12,147 bases of DNA from Erythrobacter sp. 34-65-8. GTDB taxonomy: Bacteria; Pseudomonadota; Alphaproteobacteria; Sphingomonadales; Sphingomonadaceae. This document shows, piece by piece, positions 7,052 to 12,147 of this stretch. The notes beneath the pieces are model-generated. The model made no database searches and was not told the origin of the DNA. It worked only from the letters and a program-made list of their open reading frames with translations. The DNA lies in assembly GCA_002278985.1 (NCBI GenBank), contig NCJP01000021.1, positions 1-12,147 on the forward strand. The letters run 5' to 3'. The number at the start of each line of letters is the position of its first letter. Position 1 is the stretch's first letter. Both the position numbers and the translations under genes were made by a program.

Positions 7052-9373
7052 ATGGCGAAACGCCCAGCTAGCAGACCCGCACCCGGCATCCCCACCACGG
7101 ACCAGGTGCTCCAGTTCATCCAGACTGCCGACGGTGTCGTCGGCAAGCGCGAGATCGCCAAGGCGTTCGGCCTCAAGGGGCAGGAGAAGATCGCGCTCAA
7201 GAAGCTGCTCAAGGACATGGCCGAGGAAGGCCTGATCGACGGCAAGAAAACCGCCTATCACCGCATGGGCGGGGTGCCCAAGGTCACCGTGCTGCGCGTG
7301 CTCGAAATCGACGATGGCGAGGCATTCGCCATTCCCGATGCCTGGACCCCGGAAGATGCCGTGCCGCCGCCGCGCCTGCGGGTGATCGAGCAGCGCAAAG
7401 GGCCGGGGCGGATCGCCGCGCTCAAGGTGGGTGATCGGGTGCTGGCGCGCACGGAGGAAGCGGGCAAGGGCTGGATCGCCCACCCGATGAAGAAGCTGCC
7501 CGCCCGGACCGAAGGGCTGATGGGCGTGGTCGAGATCGACCGGACCGGCAAGGGCTGGCTCGCGCCGGTCGACAAGCGGGTGCGCCAGTCGAGCCCGATT
7601 GCGGACCTTGGCGGAGCGGAAGAAGGCCAGCTCGTCATGGCCGAACCGGCCGGCCGCAGCCCCCGCGCGGGGGTCAAGGTGGTCGAGGTGCTGGGCGACC
7701 CGCTCCTCCCGAAGAGCTTCAGCCTGATCGCCATTGCCAAGCACGGCATCCCGCATGTCTGGCCCGAAGGCACGCTGGAAGAAGCCGCGCTGGCCGCGAA
7801 ACTGTCGCTCAGCGCCGAGACCCGCGAAGACCTGCGCGGGCTGCCGATCGTCGCCATCGATCCCGCCGACGCGCGTGACCACGATGACGCGATCTGGGCC
7901 GAGCCCGATGGCGAAGGCGGTTACCGCGCGATTGTCGCCATCGCCGATGTCAGCTTCTACGTCCGCCCCGGCAGCGCGATCGACCGCGAGGCGAGGAAGC
8001 GCGGCAACTCGGTCTATTTCCCTGACCGGGTGGTGCCGATGCTGCCTGAAGTGCTCAGCGCCGACGTCTGCTCGCTGAAGCAGGGCGAGGACCGCGCGGC
8101 GATGGCCTGCCACCTGCGCATTTCGCCGGAAGGCAAGGTGACCAAGTTCCGCTTCACCCGCGCACTGGTGCGGATTGCCGGCAACATCGCCTACGAGGAT
8201 GCGCAGGCGCAGGTCGATGCGGGCGAGGCACCCGAACACCTCACGAACCTGTGGGGCGCGTGGAAGCTGCTCGCTGCTGACCGGGCCGCGCGCGATCCGC
8301 TGGAGCTGGAACTGCCAGAGCGGCGCGTGGTGCTGGACGAGCAGGGCCGGATCGATTCCGTCGCGGTGCGCGAGCGGCTCGATGCGCACCGGGTGGTCGA
8401 GGATTTCATGATCGCGGCCAACGTCGCGGCGGCCAAGGCGCTGGAAAGCAAGACCGCGCCGGTCGTCTACCGGATCCACGAGACGCCGGGGCGGGAGAAG
8501 CTGGTCGCCTTGCGCGATTACCTCAAGACCTTCGGCCATTCGATGGCGCTGGGGCAGGTGATCACGCCGGGGCTGTTCAACCGCATGCTCAAGGACGTGA
8601 CCGACGAGGCGGAAAAGGCGCAGGTGATGGAAGCCGTCCTGCGCAGCCAGACCCAGGCCTATTACGGCCCCGCCAATGCCGGGCACTTCGGGCTGGCGCT
8701 GGCGAGTTACGCGCACTTCACTTCGCCGATCCGCCGCTATGCCGACCTTTTGGTCCACCGCGCGCTGGTCGATGCCTTCAAGTTGGAGCAGCCGAAGCCG
8801 AAACCACCGATCCCTGAGTCGACCGGCCTGTCGGACCGTGACCGGGAGGACCTGTCCAAGGTCTCCGAAGCGATCAGCGCCGCTGAACGCCGCGCGATGG
8901 AGGCCGAGCGCGATACGATTGACCGCTATGTCGCCGCCTGGCTGGCCGGGCGTGTGGGCGAGGTGTTCGACACCCGCATCACCGGGGTGCAGAGCTTCGG
9001 CTTCTTCGCCACGATCGAGGCGCTGGGCGGCGACGGGCTGGTCCCGGTCACGACGCTGGGCAACGAGTATTACCGCTATGACGAGGCGGCGCGGATGCTG
9101 GTTGGCGCGGACAGCGGGACCCGCTACGCGGTGGGCGACCGGCTCAAGCTGCGACTGGGCGAAGCCAACCCGCTGACCGGCGCGCTCAAGTTCGAGCTGC
9201 CCGACAGCGAAGGCCGGATCGAACCGCGCGGGGAACGGATCGCGGCCAAGCCCAGAGGCAGGCCCGGTGGCAGGCCCGCTGGCGGGCCCAGCGGCAGGCC
9301 GCCGTCGGGCAAGCCGCCGGTGGGAAAACGGGGCCGCCCCGGCAATATCCGCCACCAGGGCAAGAAGCGCTAG
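7052..9373 (+). CDS. rnr: Ribonuclease R (3'-to-5' exoribonuclease)
   Basis: A 773-residue processive exonuclease that degrades structured RNA in the cytoplasm and takes part in mRNA, rRNA and tmRNA-linked decay. Domain order: N-terminal winged-helix-like segment (about 14-62), cold-shock/OB region (about 75-215), RNB catalytic domain (about 260-600), S1 domain (about 635-718) and a basic Gly/Pro/Arg/Lys tail (727-773). The four metal-binding aspartates are D270, D276, D278 and D279 in AIDPADARDHDDAIW; D278 corresponds to RNase II D209. SYAHFTSPIRRYADLLVHRAL, in the C-terminal part of RNB, is also highly conserved. Length is close to E. coli RNase R (813). The tail contains a 12-bp tandem repeat with rare AGG/AGA arginine codons. 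The stop codon lies within CTAG shared with the convergent stress protein gene, so there is no room for a separate terminator. Confidence 0.97.
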   Translation: MAKRPASRPAPGIPTTDQVLQFIQTADGVVGKREIAKAFGLKGQEKIALKKLLKDMAEEGLIDGKKTAYHRMGGVPKVTVLRVLEIDDGEAFAIPDAWTPEDAVPPPRLRVIEQRKGPGRIAALKVGDRVLARTEEAGKGWIAHPMKKLPARTEGLMGVVEIDRTGKGWLAPVDKRVRQSSPIADLGGAEEGQLVMAEPAGRSPRAGVKVVEVLGDPLLPKSFSLIAIAKHGIPHVWPEGTLEEAALAAKLSLSAETREDLRGLPIVAIDPADARDHDDAIWAEPDGEGGYRAIVAIADVSFYVRPGSAIDREARKRGNSVYFPDRVVPMLPEVLSADVCSLKQGEDRAAMACHLRISPEGKVTKFRFTRALVRIAGNIAYEDAQAQVDAGEAPEHLTNLWGAWKLLAADRAARDPLELELPERRVVLDEQGRIDSVAVRERLDAHRVVEDFMIAANVAAAKALESKTAPVVYRIHETPGREKLVALRDYLKTFGHSMALGQVITPGLFNRMLKDVTDEAEKAQVMEAVLRSQTQAYYGPANAGHFGLALASYAHFTSPIRRYADLLVHRALVDAFKLEQPKPKPPIPESTGLSDRDREDLSKVSEAISAAERRAMEAERDTIDRYVAAWLAGRVGEVFDTRITGVQSFGFFATIEALGGDGLVPVTTLGNEYYRYDEAARMLVGADSGTRYAVGDRLKLRLGEANPLTGALKFELPDSEGRIEPRGERIAAKPRGRPGGRPAGGPSGRPPSGKPPVGKRGRPGNIRHQGKKR
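9257..9304 (+). repeat. Four-unit 12-bp tandem repeat in the RNase R C-terminal tail
   Basis: Units at 9257-9268, 9269-9280, 9281-9292 and 9293-9304 are variants of GGCAGGCCCGGT, encoding GRPG, GRPA, GGPS and GRPP in frame with RNase R. Units 1 and 2 differ at one base. The unit is a multiple of three, so slippage would change tail length without breaking the frame. Confidence 0.75.
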
Positions 9374-9822
9374 GCCAGCCGCTCCAGATCGGCGTCGCTC
9401 AGCGTGCCGGGCACGACATAGAGCGGGCAGGGCAGAGTACCCGAATGGGCGGAGAAGTGCGTCACCAGCGGGCCCGGCGTGCCATCGGGCGCGGCGCCCA
9501 GCACCAGCGCGGCCACTTCGGGATGGTCAGCCAGGTAGGCCTTGATCACCGCCTGCCCTTCGCCCACCCGCACCGAGATGGTCGGCATCTTGCCGCTTTC
9601 GGAGAACAGGTTGCCCGCTGCCGCGCTCGCCAGAACTTCGGCGCGGTCACGCGCTTCCTGCTCGATCGTGGCCTGCACAGCGCCGAAGGCGTTGAAGCTC
9701 TGCGGCTGCACCAGCGCGAGGATATGGACCGCCCCGCCGCTCGCCGCAGCGCGCCGGCTGGCGAAGTGCAGCGCCTTGCGCCCTTCGTCGGTTTCATCCA
9801 GAATTACGAGGTAGACGCGCAT
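9370..9822 (-). CDS. Universal stress protein (UspA family), single domain
   Basis: A 150-residue single-domain protein with the UspA-like Rossmann-type fold: first strand MRVYLVILDETDEG with D9 at the position that contacts adenine in ATP-binding Usps, helix ALHFASRRAAASGG, strand VHILALVQ, and a late strand VAALVLGA (103-110). The C-terminal part ends with PCPLYVVPGTLSDADLERLA, typical of alphaproteobacterial Usps. The usual ATP loop (G-2x-G-9x-G-S/T) is not cleanly present: the segment reads GAAPDGTPGPLVTHFSAHSG, so nucleotide binding is uncertain. Usps modulate stress or growth-arrest responses, and no specific role can be assigned here. It is convergent with RNase R (4-base overlap of stop codons) and divergent from pdhC. 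Confidence 0.87.
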   Translation of the reverse strand: MRVYLVILDETDEGRKALHFASRRAAASGGAVHILALVQPQSFNAFGAVQATIEQEARDRAEVLASAAAGNLFSESGKMPTISVRVGEGQAVIKAYLADHPEVAALVLGAAPDGTPGPLVTHFSAHSGTLPCPLYVVPGTLSDADLERLA

Positions 9823-9965
9823 CGGCTTTTCGTAAGTCCCCCGGAAAATCCCTTATCCCCGGCCCGCTATCCGCTGAAATCGTATTCGGCGCAAGAACCT
9901 TGCCCTTGGCCGCCGGATTGGCCAGAGAATGACGCTACGTAAGACAGAGGGACTCTGCCACCATC
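9823..9965. promoter_or_regulatory. Divergent intergenic region between the usp gene and pdhC
   Basis: These 143 bases must carry promoters for both genes, since they are transcribed away from each other. Visible elements are a 5-bp inverted repeat GCAAG-AAC-CTTGC (9891-9903), a TTGGCC direct repeat (9906-9911 and 9918-9923) and the ribosome site AGAGGGA (9946-9952), 13 bases before the pdhC ATG. TTGCCC (9900-9905) with GAGAAT (9925-9930) is a poor -35/-10 pair at 19 bases. I cannot name an operator. Confidence 0.4.
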
Positions 9966-11417
9966 ATGCCGACACCGATCAAGATGCCCGCCCTTTCGCC
10001 GACCATGGAAGAGGGCACCCTGGCCCGCTGGCTGGTCAAGGAAGGCGACACGGTCCGCTCCGGCGACATCATGGCCGAGATCGAGACCGACAAGGCGACG
10101 ATGGAGTTCGAGGCGGTCGACGAAGGCGTGATCACGAAGATCGAAGTGCCGGAAGGCACCGAGGGCGTGAAGGTCGGCACGGTGATCGCGCTGCTGGCCG
10201 GCGAGGGCCAGGATAGTTCCGCCGCACCGAGCGAGGTTGCTGCGCCTGCTCCGGCCGCAGCTCCTGCTTCGGCCGGCCCCGCCGCCACACCCTCGGCGCG
10301 CAAGCTGGCGGAAGAGAAGGGCGTGGACCTTGCCTCGATCACCGGCACCGGCCCTGGCGGCAAGATCACCAAGGAAGATGTCGAGGGCGCGCCTGCCTCG
10401 TCATCGGGAGCCCCCGCGCAGGCGGCGGCCTCAGGCGTCAGCGCGCAACCGACTGCGGCCCCCGCCTCGGCAGGGGCTCACTCAGATGGAGCAAGAGTCA
10501 TCGCCTCCCCCCTCGCCAAGCGGATTGCGGCGCAGGAGGGGATCGACCTCTCCACGCTCAAGGGCAGCGGCCCCAATGGCCGGATCGTCAAGGCGGACCT
10601 GGCCGAAGCCGTGCGTGTCCCCGCGCAGGCGGGGACCTCAGGCGTTAGCGCGCAGTCGACTGCGGCCCCAGCCTCCGCAAGCACTCCCGCGCCTGTAAAG
10701 GTGGCGCAGCTCGGCGGCGATCTCGATGCGCCTTACGAAGCGCAGAAGCTCAACAACGTGCGCAAGGTCATCGCGCGCCGCCTGACCGAAGCCAAGCAGA
10801 CCATCCCGCATATCTACCTCACCGTGGACGTGCGCCTTGATGCGCTGCTCAAGCTGCGCAGCCAGCTCAACGCGTCGCTGGAGCCGGACGGGGTCAAGCT
10901 GTCGGTCAACGACCTGCTGATCAAGGCGCTCGCCCGCGCGCTGGCCCGGGTGCCCAAGTGCAATGTCAGCTTCCAGGGCGACGAGCTGTTCAGCTATTCG
11001 CGGCAGGATATCTCCGTCGCGGTCGCCGCGCCCAGCGGCCTGATCACCCCGATCATCCGCGACGCGGGCCGCAAGGGGCTGGCCCAGATCAGCACCGAAA
11101 TGAAGGAACTGGCGGGCAAGGCCAAGGACGGCAAGCTCCAGCCGCACGAATACCAGGGCGGCACCGCCAGCCTCTCCAACCTCGGCATGTTCGGCACCAA
11201 GCAGTTCGACGCGGTGATCAATCCGCCGCAGGCGATGATCCTCGCGGTCGGCGCAGGCGAGCAGCGCCCGTGGGTGATCGACGGCGAACTCGGCGTCGCC
11301 ACCGTGATGAGCGCGACCGGCTCGTTCGACCACCGCGCGATTGACGGCGCGGATGGGGCTGCACTGATGCAGGCATTCCAGCAGCTGGTGGAGAACCCGA
11401 TGGGGCTGGTGGTGTGA
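9966..11417 (+). CDS. pdhC: Pyruvate dehydrogenase E2 (dihydrolipoamide acetyltransferase) with two E3-binding domains
   Basis: The 483-residue core subunit of the pyruvate dehydrogenase complex, transferring acetyl groups from lipoamide to CoA. The opening [18 protein letters not shown] is the pyruvate-specific lipoyl domain (1-80), with lipoyl-lysine K43 in IETDKATME. Two segments match the peripheral-subunit-binding (E3-binding) consensus: 106-140 ([12 protein letters not shown]..., [14 protein letters not shown]) and 178-216 ([15 protein letters not shown]..., [17 protein letters not shown]). Usual E2s have one. Ala/Pro linkers after each carry an almost identical 20-residue stretch (150-169 and 219-238). 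The catalytic domain (about 255-483) has the acetyltransferase motif DHRAIDG with H456 and D460, and [13 protein letters not shown]. No E1 genes adjoin it. Its last codons, GTG TGA, overlap the next reading frame by four bases. An oxoglutarate or branched-chain E2 is less likely given the lipoyl-domain signature. Confidence 0.96.
   Translation: MPTPIKMPALSPTMEEGTLARWLVKEGDTVRSGDIMAEIETDKATMEFEAVDEGVITKIEVPEGTEGVKVGTVIALLAGEGQDSSAAPSEVAAPAPAAAPASAGPAATPSARKLAEEKGVDLASITGTGPGGKITKEDVEGAPASSSGAPAQAAASGVSAQPTAAPASAGAHSDGARVIASPLAKRIAAQEGIDLSTLKGSGPNGRIVKADLAEAVRVPAQAGTSGVSAQSTAAPASASTPAPVKVAQLGGDLDAPYEAQKLNNVRKVIARRLTEAKQTIPHIYLTVDVRLDALLKLRSQLNASLEPDGVKLSVNDLLIKALARALARVPKCNVSFQGDELFSYSRQDISVAVAAPSGLITPIIRDAGRKGLAQISTEMKELAGKAKDGKLQPHEYQGGTASLSNLGMFGTKQFDAVINPPQAMILAVGAGEQRPWVIDGELGVATVMSATGSFDHRAIDGADGAALMQAFQQLVENPMGLVV
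10413..10472 (+). repeat. 60-bp direct repeat, copy 1 (decayed palindrome), in the pdhC linker
   Basis: Copy 1 differs from copy 2 at 7 of 60 bases and is read in the same frame, encoding [20 protein letters not shown]. The palindrome spanning its left edge (10410-10429, arms GCCCCCGC and GCGGCGGC around GCAG) has one mismatched pair, so it looks like the degraded copy. It follows the first E3-binding domain. Confidence 0.75.
10617..10679 (+). repeat. 60-bp direct repeat, copy 2, starting in a perfect palindrome, in the pdhC linker
   Basis: The direct repeat occupies 10620-10679, exactly 207 bases (69 codons) after copy 1. At its left edge GTCCCCGC (10617-10624) and GCGGGGAC (10629-10636) form a perfect 8-bp stem around a GCAG loop. 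In protein it reads [13 protein letters not shown], the kind of peptide produced when short GC-rich palindromic repeats of alphaproteobacteria are translated. It follows the second E3-binding domain. The comparison with known repeat families is from memory. Confidence 0.75.
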
Positions 11418-11986
11418 AGGAACTGCTGCTCACGCTGGCAGGCCTACTGATTCCCGCTTTGATAGCATATGGGGTGTACGTTTATCGGCCCCGTATTGGG
11501 TTTATCTCGTATGGATTTAAGGATTATTTTACTGTCGAAGAAGGTAGAATTGCGCATGGCAAGAGTTATCCTAAAACTGAAATAGAGATAGGGTCGATAG
11601 AACTGCGCAATGATTCCCAAGCAGATGTTGAAAATTTTAAGATAATATTTGAAAGCGAAATGCCTTGCGTTCAAATGCAGGTGTTAAAGACCACCGCATT
11701 AGCTAAGTCTGCGATATCTATCCGATGCGAGGAGGGTGGAACGTTGCTGGAAATCGAGAGTTTTCCGTCTAATGAAAAGATAGTTTTTACATATTCGTCC
11801 ATTGGGCGCTCGGGCTTGATGTATAGAGAGCCGAAAAAGATTGGCGGTAAGTTTAACCTGTATTCGATAGAGACGCAAAAAAGGGCAATAAAGTATGGTC
11901 TTATCGGTATGTATTATGTCGCGTTAGTAATTGTAATAGCTTTCGCATTCGGTTGGATCGTCAGTCAATTTTTGGATTTGTTTTGA
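11414..11986 (+). CDS. AT-rich orphan membrane protein of unknown function
   Basis: A 190-residue protein I do not recognise. Hydrophobic segments at about 3-22 ([20 protein letters not shown]) and 165-187 ([19 protein letters not shown]) bracket a polar, probably beta-rich central domain (about 30-155) with strand-like pieces such as [23 protein letters not shown] and cysteines C84 and C103. Both ends appear membrane-anchored with the domain on one side. The GTG start (11414) overlaps the pdhC stop in GTGTGA, and the TGA stop overlaps the TTG start of the thioesterase, so it is translationally coupled at both ends. By hand count the segment from 11461 to 11986 is about 40% GC, against the mid-60s around it, and uses ATA, TTA and AGA codons that its neighbours avoid; the first ~45 bases are still GC-rich. 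This indicates recent transfer. No transposase or target-site duplication is evident. Confidence 0.82.
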   Translation: MKELLLTLAGLLIPALIAYGVYVYRPRIGFISYGFKDYFTVEEGRIAHGKSYPKTEIEIGSIELRNDSQADVENFKIIFESEMPCVQMQVLKTTALAKSAISIRCEEGGTLLEIESFPSNEKIVFTYSSIGRSGLMYREPKKIGGKFNLYSIETQKRAIKYGLIGMYYVALVIVIAFAFGWIVSQFLDLF

Positions 11987-12147
11987 CTCACCGTTCCCCC
12001 CAAATCCGCGTCACGGCCATGCCGACCGACCTCAACCCCTATGGCGGGGTGTTCGGAGGGTGGCTGATGAGCCAGATGGCGCTGGGCGCAGGCTCGCTCG
12101 CCAGCCGCACCGGGCGGGGCAAGGCGGTGGTGGTCCATGCAACCGAT
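11983..12147 (+). CDS. Acyl-CoA thioesterase, YciA-like hotdog family (5' part, runs off window)
   Basis: The first 55 residues of a hotdog-fold thioesterase, which hydrolyses acyl-CoA esters in the cytoplasm. PQIRVTAMPTDLNPYGGVFGGWLMSQM matches the conserved opening of YciA-like enzymes (N-x-x-G-x-x-FGGW-x-MSQMD). The aspartate that normally follows SQM, the proposed catalytic residue of YciA, is alanine here (A33, codon 12079-12081). The start is probably TTG 11983, giving a family-like [10 protein letters not shown]-terminus; this TTG overlaps the stop of the orphan gene. GGA at 11974-11976 is a weak ribosome site. No in-frame ATG occurs before M13. The frame is open further upstream, but that part overlaps the orphan gene's transmembrane coding region. 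GC returns to the host level from about 11990. Confidence 0.86.
   Translation, partial: MTHRSPQIRVTAMPTDLNPYGGVFGGWLMSQMALGAGSLASRTGRGKAVVVHATD

Noticed and set aside
5489..9355. A 1288-codon open frame on the minus strand across the M28 peptidase and RNase R genes
   Set aside because: It is the antisense shadow of two clear plus-strand genes. Its product is rich in His, Arg, Gly and Ala with no domain, which is expected when GC-rich codons are read in reverse.
10281..10679. Simple recent tandem duplication of one E3-binding-domain module
   Set aside because: The 60-bp linkers are 53/60 identical while the domain cores share only about 45% of residues, and the domain spacing (73 residues) differs from the linker spacing (69), so one recent duplication does not explain both.
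11414..11986. Orphan gene as part of an insertion sequence or integron cassette
   Set aside because: No terminal inverted repeats, attC-like site, transposase or integrase is visible; only a TGA shared at both junctions.

Overview
The window reads as a chromosomal stretch of an alphaproteobacterium. The best fit is Sphingomonadales (Erythrobacter / Novosphingobium / Sphingomonas type), judged from gene content and protein style rather than a database match. GC is high (roughly mid-60s percent), third codon positions are strongly GC-biased, and genes are packed with short gaps or overlaps. No rRNA, tRNA, CRISPR array, transposase or integrase is visible, and no gap exceeds 300 bases.

Layout: a possible divergent gene fragment on the minus strand (1-180). 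Then on the plus strand: a divergent NifU/IscU-like Fe-S scaffold protein (170-610), an MHS-type MFS transporter with an unusual ~100-residue periplasmic insert (645-2279), an overlapping alanine racemase (2272-3312), PhaR, the regulator of polyhydroxyalkanoate granule genes (3396-3962), an archaeal/eukaryal-type prolyl-tRNA synthetase with a GTG start (3994-5538), a secreted M28 zinc peptidase (5570-6946) and RNase R (7052-9373). A UspA-like protein lies convergent on the minus strand (9370-9822). It shares the palindromic tetranucleotide CTAG with RNase R, so each gene stops inside the other. Divergent from it is pdhC, the E2 subunit of pyruvate dehydrogenase (9966-11417), followed by an AT-rich orphan membrane protein (11414-11986) and the start of a YciA-like hotdog thioesterase (11983 to the window end).

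Most of the window is housekeeping: cell-wall D-alanine supply, translation, RNA decay, carbon storage control and central carbon metabolism. MFS and alr are translationally coupled and may share a transcript with the scaffold gene upstream. The E2 gene stands without E1 genes next to it.

The most unusual region is 10280-12000. The E2 protein appears to carry two E3-binding (peripheral-subunit-binding) domains instead of one. Each is followed by a copy of a 60-bp direct repeat (53/60 identical) that begins inside a GC-rich palindrome, which suggests a palindromic repeat element living in frame inside a linker. Directly downstream, a ~570-bp segment of about 40% GC sits exactly at the stop/start junction between pdhC and the thioesterase gene. 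Removing it restores a GTGA overlap that would start the thioesterase. I see no evidence for a multi-gene undescribed system, but this single-gene insertion and the modified E2 are worth a second look.
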